This document shows, piece by piece, positions 45,966-54,651 of a stretch of DNA of 64,000 nucleotides. The first letter of the stretch is position 1; every line of letters begins with the position of its first letter. The notes beneath the pieces are model-generated. The model was not told the DNA's origin. It worked only from the letters and a program-made list of their open reading frames with translations, and searched no databases. The position numbers and the translations under genes were made by a program. The stretch comes from Clostridiales bacterium. GTDB lineage: Bacteria > Bacillota > Clostridia > Lachnospirales > Lachnospiraceae. The stretch covers positions 1-64,000 of the forward strand of contig JAJQBI010000041.1 in assembly GCA_021203365.1 (NCBI GenBank), in the 5' to 3' direction.

Positions 45966-48416
45966 TCAATAGTCCGTATTCTCAATATATGTGATGAAAA
46001 CATTCCCGGCGCCGGCAAACAGGGTTGTACTGTCATTCATCCCATAAGCACTGGTCTCTCCTGTCACCACATCATAAAGATATGTATTATAATCGTCATA
46101 TCCCACAATCACTGTACAGGTATCATCTCCGGTTTTTGCGATCACCGGCCGCTGAGCGCTGACCTCGTAAAGGACACTGTCCAGAGAACAGCCGGTAAGG
46201 TCCAGAATTGTTCCTTCTTCTCCAAGGGCTTCCTGCAAAGCCTCCTGATCCCATGATCCGGACAGCATGGCAGCAGGAATATCCGAAACATTCAGCTGAA
46301 TCTGTGTTTTTTTGTTGCCCCGTTCCCAGACATACTGCTGCTCACGGTTCAGCACCACACCCATCAAATCATCCGCTGTCAGAATGGCCTCCGCCGGATC
46401 CGTTGAGACGCTGTTCAGTCCGCCTTTCGCATATACATAATAAACTGTATCTTCTTCCTCTGTAATATCAATCGCAACAACCTGTTCCTCCCCGGTGCGA
46501 AGTTTTGCGGAAAGAACCAGCGGCTCATCATCCGCAGGCGCATCTTCGAAAACAAGTTCAACCTGCCTGCCTGTCCTGGAGTCGGAAAAAGTATCCACCG
46601 TGACAAGATTTGCTGTGGCGCTGCTGTTATTGGTGATATTGTCCGTTCCCTGAACTGTGTATCCCCCATCACTTTTCACAGACAGTTCAAATTCCATAAT
46701 CATACTTCCCACAGAGACATCTGTGATATACAGACCTTCCTCATGGTATTCTTTTTTTACCTCTCCCTCAAAGCTCTCAATTCTCAGTGTGGTAATTCCT
46801 TCTGTCACATGCCCGTTCGCGTCTGTCAGTATATCACCTTCCTGAATCAGCCCATACACCAGATCCTCATTCATAAAGCCCAGCGGCCGGATTACCTGCC
46901 CCTCATCCGCCGAAAGCAGTCTGGTCTCCAGCGTATCAAAATCAATCTCCAGAACTTTTCCGGCATCCTCTCCTTCCTGAATCAGCCAGGCTGCGTGTGC
47001 ATTTGTATCAGATACAACCAGATTATCGGTCAGAATCCCATCCGCAATCACCTCCGCGGTTCCTTCCTCAATGTCCACCTGATACAGTTCATCGCCAAAG
47101 AGCACAAAGAGCTGATTCTCACTGTTTATATAAGAAAGCCTTCCCATATCCTCCTTCAGGAAGTCATAGGATCTTGTGCTGGGGATAAAAACCTTTTCCT
47201 CCACCGCGTTCTGGTCATTGCTGTAATGGCATACGCTGACACCGCAGAGTCCTTCATGGTCTCCCCGGTTCATGTAGCCATAAACCACGAAATCCACATC
47301 CCCGTTGTCCTCTACCCGCACAATCTTAATATCATGTTCATTCCGGATATCCCGGAAGTCACTGTCTTCCTCCTTACAGAAGCTGTAAATCTTTACAATT
47401 TTCCCATTGTCCGGAGAGTAAGACCATAATTCACCGCTGCGGACAAAAGCCACAACCGAAGCGTCTTCGTTTACTGCATAATTCACATCCGTACTTCCAA
47501 CACCCAGAATCAGCCCATCCCCCGAAATCACAGACAGTTCCCCGTCAAACATCCGCTCCGCAGACCTCTCAAAATCCAGAAGCATTATCCTGGTTTCCGT
47601 ATATCGCATCCGGTAAAATTCCGTGACATAATAAATCTCTGTCTGACCCTCACTGTTTTCAGCAGAAATCAGATATTCCATGGATATACTGGCAGTGGTC
47701 TCATTGATCTCCCGGATAACCGGAAATCCGGCCATATAGATCTGCGGGTTTAAGGAGCCCCAGCTGATATTGCTGAGTCCGGAGCTGATGTCAATGTCAT
47801 ACAGGTTTGTTGACGAAGAGGACTCACTGTCCAGATACACAGATATATCCTCCGCAGCATCCTTGTCCAGGCAGCTTTCCACAAATGTGTAAACAAAACT
47901 CACATAGGATTCCGTATTTACGGAGGATCTGGACACAACTCTGGTATAATAATATGCTTCCCCGTCATCCGTATCCAGAGTAATCTGAAGAGAATACTCC
48001 TGATTCATCTTCAGATCGCTGGATATATTTATAGTTGCCTCCAGATATCCGTCCTCCTGCTCAGTCAGGTTTCGTATTTTCTGATTTTCCATGACTTTGC
48101 TTCCATCGGATGTCCGAATCTCATAGGACAGGCTGTTTACCTCACTGTCATAAGGATTGATGAGAAAAGTCAGCTGCTTCGAGGTATCCAGGGGAGTTAT
48201 GCTTTCACGGACATAATCTGTCTCCATCTTCTCACGATATCCATACATGCGGTTGGCAGCTGTACTTCCAAACTGAACCATTACCTCCGGAAGGGCAGAA
48301 TCATTCATATCCGAACGGTCATCCGTCGTCTGGTTATTTAATAGCAGGGCGCTGACAGTGACTCCCATTACAAAAATCAGAAGCAGGATGCCCAGCCTTC
48401 GCAAGGCTCTTTTCAT
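45966..48416 (-). CDS. Large membrane-anchored extracytoplasmic protein with C39-like C-terminus
   Basis: An 816-residue protein. A single N-terminal helix (LGILLLIFVMGVTVSALLL) anchors it, without a lipobox. Residues about 40-600 look like beta-propeller or beta-sandwich repeats with many WSYSPDNGKI- and LYQVDIEEGTAEV-type strands. Residues 680-816 resemble a C39-type cysteine-peptidase fold (VLNREQQYVWERG, LYEVSAQRPVIAKTGDDTCTVIVGYDD), but the usual His before the VGYDD strand is Cys or Thr, so it is probably inactive. I do not know a characterised homologue. It is likely involved in surface sensing or envelope assembly. It stands upstream of galT. Confidence 0.7.
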   Translation of the reverse strand: MKRALRRLGILLLIFVMGVTVSALLLNNQTTDDRSDMNDSALPEVMVQFGSTAANRMYGYREKMETDYVRESITPLDTSKQLTFLINPYDSEVNSLSYEIRTSDGSKVMENQKIRNLTEQEDGYLEATINISSDLKMNQEYSLQITLDTDDGEAYYYTRVVSRSSVNTESYVSFVYTFVESCLDKDAAEDISVYLDSESSSSTNLYDIDISSGLSNISWGSLNPQIYMAGFPVIREINETTASISMEYLISAENSEGQTEIYYVTEFYRMRYTETRIMLLDFERSAERMFDGELSVISGDGLILGVGSTDVNYAVNEDASVVAFVRSGELWSYSPDNGKIVKIYSFCKEEDSDFRDIRNEHDIKIVRVEDNGDVDFVVYGYMNRGDHEGLCGVSVCHYSNDQNAVEEKVFIPSTRSYDFLKEDMGRLSYINSENQLFVLFGDELYQVDIEEGTAEVIADGILTDNLVVSDTNAHAAWLIQEGEDAGKVLEIDFDTLETRLLSADEGQVIRPLGFMNEDLVYGLIQEGDILTDANGHVTEGITTLRIESFEGEVKKEYHEEGLYITDVSVGSMIMEFELSVKSDGGYTVQGTDNITNNSSATANLVTVDTFSDSRTGRQVELVFEDAPADDEPLVLSAKLRTGEEQVVAIDITEEEDTVYYVYAKGGLNSVSTDPAEAILTADDLMGVVLNREQQYVWERGNKKTQIQLNVSDIPAAMLSGSWDQEALQEALGEEGTILDLTGCSLDSVLYEVSAQRPVIAKTGDDTCTVIVGYDDYNTYLYDVVTGETSAYGMNDSTTLFAGAGNVFITYIENTDY

Positions 48417-48599
48417 ATCATTCCCCCTCGCTGTATGGCAGTCTCATCCGAATGGAAACATCCTTTTCTCCATGTGCCTATGACTGTCTGCTGCATCGGT
48501 CGCTTACAACTCCGTTCCTTAAAAAATACTCTTATCGTCTTCATTATTCTACTTGATTCACTTCTGTACTGACTGCGCGCGGAATACTTTCACACACAC

Positions 48600-48971
48600 C
48601 TAAAAACTGTAAAAACTACACCGCCTGCGGCGGCATCGGCGTCTGGTTATTTCCTGATAAAGAATTACCTGAATCAGTTCATCAAGAAAACTTCCCGGCA
48701 CGCCGCCGGCATCCGTATCTTGCCGTATATCCTCCCGGATTTTTCTGTAAAGCCGGTCAAGCATAAATCTGTCCGGATACTCATCATAAATCCGGCTCCC
48801 CTCATAATCAAGGAGATGGCACCATTTTTCTACTTTTTCCTGTATCTGCCTGGCAGCCTCCGGGTAATATGACTTCATCAGGGCAAATTCCTTTTCCTGT
48901 CCGCTCTCCTCCCTGTAAAGCCCGGAAGCCGCCCAGGTCTTATAAAACGGGTAAAAATCATCCTTATACAT
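48600..48971 (-). CDS. Small unrecognised protein with Arg-rich tail
   Basis: A 123-residue protein, probably helical (YKDDFYPFYKTWAASGLY; VEKWCHLLDYEGSRIYDEYPDR), ending in a strongly basic RRRCRRRRC tail. The track ORF starts at 49031, but MYKDDFYPF at 48971 has AAGGA upstream and a plausible N-terminus. No membrane segment. The fold and role are unknown; the tail could bind nucleic acid or the membrane surface. It lies alone between the large unknown protein and mtnN. Confidence 0.6.
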   Translation of the reverse strand: MYKDDFYPFYKTWAASGLYREESGQEKEFALMKSYYPEAARQIQEKVEKWCHLLDYEGSRIYDEYPDRFMLDRLYRKIREDIRQDTDAGGVPGSFLDELIQVILYQEITRRRCRRRRCSFYSF

Positions 48972-49105
48972 AACAACCCGATCCTTTCGCACAGAATATC
49001 CAGAACGGCAAAACGTCTTTCGCCGCCTCAATCCTATTCTATGCGGTCGGAAACGGACGGTTCCATCTTTTCACATGCGATCTTTATCCCGGATACATAT
49101 TCCTC

Positions 49106-49807
49106 CTATCGAAGGGCTTTGATAACTCCCCGCGTAAGCTTTACACAATGCTCAATGGCAAGCTGCTCAAAAGCAGCATAATCCATATTCGCACTGTCAT
49201 CTGCCTTATCTGAAATTGCGCGGATCACCAGGAAGGGTATATGATTAAGATAAGCGGCCTGTCCAATGGCAGCCCCCTCCATTTCCGTAGCATATGCGTT
49301 AAAATCTTTGTAAATCTCTTTGTTTCTCTTTTTATCACTGATAAACTGATCACCGGATGCAATTCTTCCCTCAAAAACCTGAATATCCGGGTTTACCTCC
49401 CTGCAGATCCTGGCAGTAATTCTCCGAAGCTCCTCATCCGCAGGGAAGGAAAATTCCTCCATCTGAGGAATCTGTCCAATCGGATAGCCAAATCCTACCG
49501 CATCCATATCATGATGTACCACATCCGTAGAGAGAACGATATCCCCAATATTCAGCTTTTCATACAGACCGCCGGCAATTCCTGTATTGATCACCGCTTC
49601 CACCTCGAACAGATCCGCCAGAATCTGCATGCAGATTCCGGCGTTAACCTTCCCGATTCCGGAACGGACAACCACAACCTGCATCCCTTCCAGGTTCCCC
49701 TCATAGAAATCCATACGGGCCCTGCTTGTAATCTTCACATCTTCCATGCTGTTTTTCAGTCTTGTAACCTCAGATTCCATTGCCCCGATAATTCCAATAC
49801 GATTCAT
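49106..49807 (-). CDS. mtnN: 5'-methylthioadenosine/S-adenosylhomocysteine nucleosidase
   Basis: A 233-residue enzyme cleaving adenine from MTA and SAH in methyl recycling and, with LuxS, autoinducer-2 formation. GIIGAMESEVTRL starts the protein. VVVRSGIGKVNAGI, INTGIAGGL, ASGDQFISD, and ATEMEGAAIGQAAYL with the catalytic Glu and FLVIRAISDKAD complete the signature set. Full length. It is monocistronic, reading away from the TSCPD gene, with a repeat hairpin in its upstream region. Confidence 0.97.
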   Translation of the reverse strand: MNRIGIIGAMESEVTRLKNSMEDVKITSRARMDFYEGNLEGMQVVVVRSGIGKVNAGICMQILADLFEVEAVINTGIAGGLYEKLNIGDIVLSTDVVHHDMDAVGFGYPIGQIPQMEEFSFPADEELRRITARICREVNPDIQVFEGRIASGDQFISDKKRNKEIYKDFNAYATEMEGAAIGQAAYLNHIPFLVIRAISDKADDSANMDYAAFEQLAIEHCVKLTRGVIKALR

Positions 49808-49857
49808 AATAAACTATCCCTCTCTTTCTCTTGTATATTCCATCTTACAATGATGTT

Positions 49858-49904
49858 GGGGTCAAAAGCATTTGACCCCTATGATACCTGAGAATTCGGT
49901 ATCA
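49858..49904 (+). repeat. Hairpin repeat variant with compensated stem
   Basis: GGGGTCAAA-AGCA-TTTGACCCC is a perfect hairpin of the same size as the dispersed GCGACAAAA hairpin and is likewise followed by TATGATACC. The stem sequence differs but pairs fully. GATACC then pairs again with GGTATC at 49897-49902, after a nine-base loop. Confidence 0.55.
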
Positions 49905-49995
49905 TCTTACTTTTCAGACAAATTGTATTCCTACTGATTATAACAAATTTTAAATTATATGGAAACTTATTTTCAACTCTGTTATAATAAAAGCC

Positions 49996-50081
49996 AAGTA
50001 CAGGTCTGAAGGCATCACCTTTACGGGAGTATTTCCTTACCTGAAGAGCTGCCTTAAAATATTAAAACAGAACCTGCACTT
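49996..50081 (+). ncRNA. Structured 5' leader of the TSCPD gene (candidate cis-acting RNA)
   Basis: AAGTACAGGTCTG (49996-50008) pairs with CAGAACCTGCACTT (50068-50081): 12 pairs, one mismatch and one bulged A. Just inside, AAGGCA pairs with TGCCTT. The enclosed about 45 bases can form a further small stem (GGGA/TTCC). The element starts right after a TATAAT and ends 28 bases before the gene, so it would be the transcript leader. It does not match a riboswitch consensus I know, and no terminator follows. Confidence 0.4.
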
Positions 50082-50109
50082 AAATATTCAAATTACGGAG
50101 GTATAAAAA

Positions 50110-50349
50110 ATGCTGTACAAAACAAGCGGTGTCTGTTCCCAGGGAATTGAATTTGATGTAAGTGAGGACAAAACCGTTCATAATGTAAAGTTCATCGGCG
50201 GATGCTCCGGCAACACACAGGGTGTCGCCAAACTGGCGGAAGGGATGAAGGCCGAGGATGTAATCAGCCGCCTGGAAGGAATCCGCTGCGGCCGCAAACC
50301 CACTTCATGCCCGGATCAGCTGGCAAAGGCGCTCCGGCAGGTTCTGTAA
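50110..50349 (+). CDS. TSCPD-domain protein (TIGR03905 type)
   Basis: A 79-residue single-domain protein. It carries the defining TSCPDQLAKAL motif near the C-terminus and a paired GGCSGNTQG plus GIRCGRKPTSCPD cysteine pattern suited to metal binding. The same domain occurs at the end of B12-dependent ribonucleotide reductases; stand-alone versions have no settled function. ACGGAGG precedes the ATG. It appears monocistronic with a structured leader. Confidence 0.9.
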   Translation: MLYKTSGVCSQGIEFDVSEDKTVHNVKFIGGCSGNTQGVAKLAEGMKAEDVISRLEGIRCGRKPTSCPDQLAKALRQVL

Positions 50350-51014
50350 TGCCGCGCAGATTCGCGCTCACAATTGTAAAATATCCAACATCGCAAAGGG
50401 TACAGGCAGACTTCATCAGATGTCCGTGATGACAGCGGAATCCCAAACACAGCCTGTGCTCTCTGTTATGTGGAGCCTCACAGATCCGTCCCCTGCCCAG
50501 AGTGTGTTTTTGCCCGCTGTCTTTCCGAAAAGCTGTCTGCTCACAGACATTCTTCATCATCGCCGGATGGCAGAACAGAGCCGCAGATTATATCTCCCCA
50601 ATAATCACTGTTTTCATCCAACGCAACACCTGATGTCCGCTGCCCAGAGACAGTATAGCTATGCTTTACTGACTGTCTTTTTTGTGGGCTGGAGGTTTTT
50701 CCTTTCACATTTTTCGTGGTCTTTCGCTTTTGCTTTTATATATTCTATTTCTATACACGAATGCAGTTTATCCTTCCCTCTGCTATGCGGCCTGCCCTAC
50801 AGATATAAATACGAATCCGGCGTGCAAAAATCACACCTTTTTATCAAAAAATTAAATTTTTTCATTTATCGCAGCGACAGAATACCTTTTATTGTTACTA
50901 TTTACAGCCACTTTTATCGCTTCGATCCTCATATCCCTTCTTGACAATTTTTCTGTCCTGGTTCATATTATGATTGAAACGACAGCTGATATAAACATAA
51001 CAGGAGGAATTCCT
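50350..51014. other. Long intergenic region before murG
   Basis: A 665-base stretch with no convincing gene. The track ORFs here (50420-50944 plus; 50264-50560 minus) lack ribosome sites and recognisable domains. A 26-codon ORF at 50349-50429 starts on the TSCPD stop codon (TAATG), but I see no ribosome site for it. The right part is AT-rich and contains a hairpin repeat (50867-50926). It may hold the murG promoter; I could not fix it. Confidence 0.4.
50867..50926 (-). repeat. Dispersed hairpin repeat with long loop
   Basis: TATCGCAGCGACAGAAT at the left and TTTTATCGCTTCGAT at the right match the 14.7 kb copy, but about 28 extra bases separate the arms. It lies about 90 bases upstream of murG. 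Confidence 0.5.
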
Positions 51015-52088
51015 ATGAAACATATTGTACTTACCGGCGGCGGCACCGCAGGACATGTCACCCCAAATATTGCACTGATACCCAGACTTCAGCAGCTTGG
51101 ATACCAGATTTCCTATATTGGCTCTTACAATGGAATCGAAAAAAAGCTCATCGAAGAGCTTGATATTCCTTATTACGGAATCGCCTCCGGAAAACTGAGG
51201 CGCTACTTTGACCTGAAGAATTTTTCAGATCCTTTCCGAGTTCTAAAAGGCTTCGGACAGGCACGAAAAATTCTGCGAAACTTAAAACCGGATGTTGTTT
51301 TCTCCAAAGGAGGATTTGTGTCTGTTCCTGTTGTAATTGCAGCCAAAAGGCTCCGGATCCCCGCGGTTATTCATGAATCTGACATGACACCCGGGCTTGC
51401 AAACCGTCTCTGTCTGTCCTCCGCCACGAAAGTGTGCTGCAATTTCCCGGAAACAGTCCAAAGTCTTCCGAAAGAAAAAGCGGTTCTCACAGGCACGCCA
51501 ATACGACAGCAGCTGCTGTCCGGCGACAGCGAAACCGGAAGGGCTTTCTGCGGTCTGTCCGATGACAAACCAGTTCTTATGGTCATCGGCGGAAGCCTGG
51601 GCGCCGCCTCTGTGAATGAAAACATACGCAGAATTCTTCCGGAGCTTCTGAAGGAATTTCAGGTAATTCACCTGTGCGGAAAAGGGAAAATGGACACAAG
51701 TCTAAATGGTACCCCTGGCTATGTTCAGTATGAATACATCCAGGATGAGCTCCCTGACCTGTTTGCGCTGGCAGACGTGGTGGTATCGAGAGCCGGCGCC
51801 AACGCAATCTGTGAACTAAACGCTCTGCACAAGCCCAACCTTCTGATCCCTCTCTCCGCCAACGCAAGCAGAGGCGACCAGATTCTCAATGCCCGTTCCT
51901 TTGAGCGCCAGGGCTTCAGTATGGTACTCGAGGAAGAAGAAATTACAGAAACCACTTTACTGAATGCAATCCGGCAGCTTTACTCCAATCGCCAGGTCTA
52001 TATCGACGCCATGACCGGAAGCGGCCAGATTGATTCCATTACCCGCATCACAGATATTCTGGAAGACTGCACAGCCAGTCAGATCTGA
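51015..52088 (+). CDS. murG: UDP-GlcNAc:lipid I N-acetylglucosaminyltransferase
   Basis: A membrane-associated glycosyltransferase making lipid II in peptidoglycan synthesis. The N-terminal IVLTGGGTAGHVTPNIAL is the first glycine loop; FSKGGFVSVPVVIAA the second; VIGGSLGAASVNE the third. SRAGANAICELNAL binds the UDP-sugar. It has 357 residues. The track ORF extends to 50892; AGGAGG just before 51015 fixes the start. It is outside the usual division-cell-wall cluster, like murC in this window. Confidence 0.95.
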   Translation: MKHIVLTGGGTAGHVTPNIALIPRLQQLGYQISYIGSYNGIEKKLIEELDIPYYGIASGKLRRYFDLKNFSDPFRVLKGFGQARKILRNLKPDVVFSKGGFVSVPVVIAAKRLRIPAVIHESDMTPGLANRLCLSSATKVCCNFPETVQSLPKEKAVLTGTPIRQQLLSGDSETGRAFCGLSDDKPVLMVIGGSLGAASVNENIRRILPELLKEFQVIHLCGKGKMDTSLNGTPGYVQYEYIQDELPDLFALADVVVSRAGANAICELNALHKPNLLIPLSANASRGDQILNARSFERQGFSMVLEEEEITETTLLNAIRQLYSNRQVYIDAMTGSGQIDSITRITDILEDCTASQI

Positions 52089-52140
52089 TCCCCCGGAGAG
52101 GAGGGGCTGTCCGCCCCTTCTCCGCCGCGCCTGTCTTTCC

Positions 52141-52674
52141 TTAGTTTCCATAGATCTTTCCAAACTCTTCTCTGACCCAGGTTCTCGCACGTCCGACTCT
52201 GTTGTTTACATTGCCTGGAGTGATGCCATATTCACCGGCAACCTCCACAGCCGGGCGCCCCCAGATTTTGGTCTTCACAAGGATTTCATAGTTCATGGAA
52301 TTTTTGCGTTTCAGTCTGTTAAGGGCTTCTCTCGCATAAAAACCAAATTCCATATCCAATATGATATTTTCCACATCCCGGCCTCCTCCCACGGAATCAC
52401 AGAGCGTTACAACATCCTCCAGAGGAATCTCGTAATTTACGTAGGATTTTCTCCAGTAATCTGTCACCCTGTGAATGGTCGCCGTCTTTACCAGCCATGA
52501 TAAATCCGCTTCGCTCTCCAGGCTCAGATTTTTCCTGTTTCTGTAAAACTTCAAAAACACACTCTGGCTGATGTCTTCTGCCATATAACGATCCCCGGTC
52601 ATCCAATAAGCCAGATTCAGGGAAAATGCATAATAATTTTCATAAAACCAGTGAAATGTCTCGTTGCTTATCAT
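52141..52674 (-). CDS. Sigma-70 family RNA polymerase sigma factor (ECF-like)
   Basis: A 177-residue protein with region 2 (MAEDISQSVFLKFYRNRKNL, core and -10 recognition) and region 4 (VEVAGEYGITPGNVNNRVGRAR, a helix-turn-helix for -35). The linker holds VTDYWRKSYVN. No anti-sigma gene lies beside it. The signal is unknown. It is followed upstream on the same strand by a HIT protein gene, with a 28-base gap, so they may be co-transcribed. Confidence 0.85.
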   Translation of the reverse strand: MISNETFHWFYENYYAFSLNLAYWMTGDRYMAEDISQSVFLKFYRNRKNLSLESEADLSWLVKTATIHRVTDYWRKSYVNYEIPLEDVVTLCDSVGGGRDVENIILDMEFGFYAREALNRLKRKNSMNYEILVKTKIWGRPAVEVAGEYGITPGNVNNRVGRARTWVREEFGKIYGN

Positions 52675-52702
52675 TTTTCATACGACTTTTCCTGAATCCA
52701 TA

Positions 52703-53107
52703 TCAGGCTTTAACTTTTGACAGTATTTCTTCCTTCTCCTTATCTCCAAGCTCGCCCGGTGTCCAGCCAAGACCTACACCATCCCCTTTATACCTTGGAA
52801 TCAGATGCATATGGAAATGAAAAACGGTCTGTCCCGCCACTTCTCCATTATTCTGAACAATATTAAATCCATCGCAGCCCAGTCCTTCTGTAATCCTTCC
52901 CACCATTTTTTTCGCAAGAACCATCGCTTTTGCGGCCAGTTCATCCGGAAGCTCACAGATATTAGCAGCATGGGCTTTCGGCAAAATCAGGGCATGTCCC
53001 CTGCTTGCAGGTCCCAAATCCAAAATTACGCGAAATTCCGCATCCTCGTAAAGGGTCGCAGACGGAATTTCCCCGTTGGCTATTTTACAAAAAATACAGT
53101 CAGACAT
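52703..53107 (-). CDS. HIT-family nucleotide-binding hydrolase
   Basis: A 134-residue Hint-branch histidine triad protein hydrolysing AMP-linked phosphoramidates. The N-terminal CIFCKIANGEIPS is typical, and HFHMHLIPRY supplies the triad. Full length. Gene order HIT-sigma on one strand. GGAGGA precedes the ATG. Confidence 0.96.
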   Translation of the reverse strand: MSDCIFCKIANGEIPSATLYEDAEFRVILDLGPASRGHALILPKAHAANICELPDELAAKAMVLAKKMVGRITEGLGCDGFNIVQNNGEVAGQTVFHFHMHLIPRYKGDGVGLGWTPGELGDKEKEEILSKVKA

Positions 53108-53252
53108 CTTTTAATCCTCCTTAGATTTATTTTCATCTCCAAACCCGAGATAAAGGCAGACAAATCTGTCGTTTTTCCTCGAACTTTTACGAACGATATA
53201 AGTTGCCGGAAAATTTTCGGTGTGTTACACTTCCATTGAGGTGATGATCCAC

Positions 53253-53927
53253 ATGCAGGAAAGTGCAGAAACCGAACAGTTAAAAAATGAATTCCAGCTC
53301 TCCTTATCAAAATTCTCCCATGAAATTCGCAATCCTCTGACTCTGATCAGCAGCAGTCTCCAGATGATGGCCGCTGAACATCCGGAGGTGGAAAATTTCC
53401 GGCAATGGGACGACATTACAAATAACATGGAATACATCTGTGAACTCATTGACGATCTGTCTGTCTATAACAACGCCGATACGATTACAGTGAAAGAAAC
53501 GGATCTCCCCGAATATATAAATTCCGTTCTTTCTTCTGTAAGGCCGACGCTGGACTACCTGGGAATTACACTGAAAACAGATCTGTCCGCTTCCCTCCCG
53601 CCCGTCATGCTGGATCAGGTTAAAATGCGCCAGGCCCTTCTGAATCTGCTGCAAAATGCCTGGGAATCTATCCCGGTTCAGCGAAGAGGCGAAATCAGAG
53701 TACGCGCCTTTTCCCAGGGAGGAAGCATCTGCATATCCATCGAAGATAACGGAAGCGGAATTCCCGCAGAACAGAAATCTGATATTTTTCAGCCATTCTA
53801 TTCCACCAAGCCCTCTGGCACCGGGCTTGGACTGGCCGTAGTCAGCCAGATCATCCGGGCTCATCATGGCAGCATCCGAATCTTTGACCTTCCGGAGCGC
53901 GGAACCGCCTTTCAGATTCTTTTGTAA
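53253..53927 (+). CDS. Soluble sensor histidine kinase without input domain
   Basis: A 224-residue kinase core. The phospho-acceptor H box FSHEIRNPLTLISSSLQMM follows only about 20 residues. The ATPase domain has the N box QALLNLLQNAWES, the G1 box IEDNGSGIP, F box FQPFYSTK and G2 box GTGLGLAVV. No membrane or PAS segment exists and no response regulator is next to it. GAGGTG favours ATG 53253 over the upstream ATG at 53244. It resembles stripped kinases feeding phosphorelays such as Spo0A, but that is only inference. Confidence 0.85.
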   Translation: MQESAETEQLKNEFQLSLSKFSHEIRNPLTLISSSLQMMAAEHPEVENFRQWDDITNNMEYICELIDDLSVYNNADTITVKETDLPEYINSVLSSVRPTLDYLGITLKTDLSASLPPVMLDQVKMRQALLNLLQNAWESIPVQRRGEIRVRAFSQGGSICISIEDNGSGIPAEQKSDIFQPFYSTKPSGTGLGLAVVSQIIRAHHGSIRIFDLPERGTAFQILL

Positions 53928-53945
53928 AGCACCGTCCATTTTCAT

Positions 53946-54563
53946 TCAGGAAGGCTGCCCAACGATGGCTGCCAGAAGAAATCCAAAGACCAGCCCTCCC
54001 ACATGGGCAATATTATTCACTCCACTGCTGGCAAAACCAAAATAAAGCGAAAATGCTGCCAGGATCAGAATCTGTCTGGCCGAAAGATCTGCCACGCGCC
54101 CTCTGTACCGGATCAGAAGAAAAATCAGGGCTCCCATTACCGCAAAAACAGCTCCCGACGCACCGGCGGAAATCGCGTAATCATTTGTTACCGTATCTGC
54201 GTACAATGAAAGCAGGTTTCCGCCCACACCGCCCAGAAGATAGATCAATAAGAAACGGATTTTTCCCACAACAGGCTCCAGCCTTTGTCCCAGTACAAAC
54301 AGAATCAGCATATTATTCACAAGATGCCGGATTCCAAAATGGAGGAACATACTTGTAAAAATGCGATACCATTCCCCATACGTAAGAATCCAGGGAGTGT
54401 AAGCCGCGCCGCAGGCGGCCATATGTTCCGCGCTTTCCGTTCCGCCCGTTAATTCTACAAGCAAAAAAACAACCACATTTGCCAGAATCAGAATCGCCGT
54501 GACCGGTTCTTTTTTTATTTCCTCCAAATTTATCCTCTTTTCCATTCTATTTTCATGCTGCAT
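53946..54563 (-). CDS. Rhomboid-family intramembrane serine protease
   Basis: A 205-residue protein with six membrane helices. The catalytic Ser is in SAGASGAVFAVMGAL and the catalytic His in NNIAHVGGLVFGFL. FLHFGIRHLVNNMLILFVLG is the conserved loop and helix 2. Substrates are unknown. Two ATG codons (54563 and 54545) are possible. It converges with the histidine kinase gene and reads toward it. Confidence 0.93.
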   Translation of the reverse strand: MQHENRMEKRINLEEIKKEPVTAILILANVVVFLLVELTGGTESAEHMAACGAAYTPWILTYGEWYRIFTSMFLHFGIRHLVNNMLILFVLGQRLEPVVGKIRFLLIYLLGGVGGNLLSLYADTVTNDYAISAGASGAVFAVMGALIFLLIRYRGRVADLSARQILILAAFSLYFGFASSGVNNIAHVGGLVFGFLLAAIVGQPS

Positions 54564-54651
54564 TTTTCTCTGCTGTCATTGTATCAGATTTATATGACAA
54601 TTACAAAGATTTTTACAGGTTTGGCCTCTATAAAAAATGTTTTCTCTGATT

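Larger units (their letters stand above)
49808..50109. other. Divergent region between mtnN and the TSCPD gene
   Basis: Contains a variant hairpin repeat (49858-49904), a rightward TATAAT at 49983-49988 without a clear -35 box, and the structured leader described separately. Confidence 0.5.

Noticed and set aside
44744-45994. 416-residue plus-strand ORF
   Set aside because: It lies antisense to galT and has no ribosome site or recognisable domain.
50420-50944. 174-residue plus-strand ORF before murG
   Set aside because: Its composition is unlike a protein of this genome, it has no ribosome site, and it overlaps AT-rich control DNA and a repeat.
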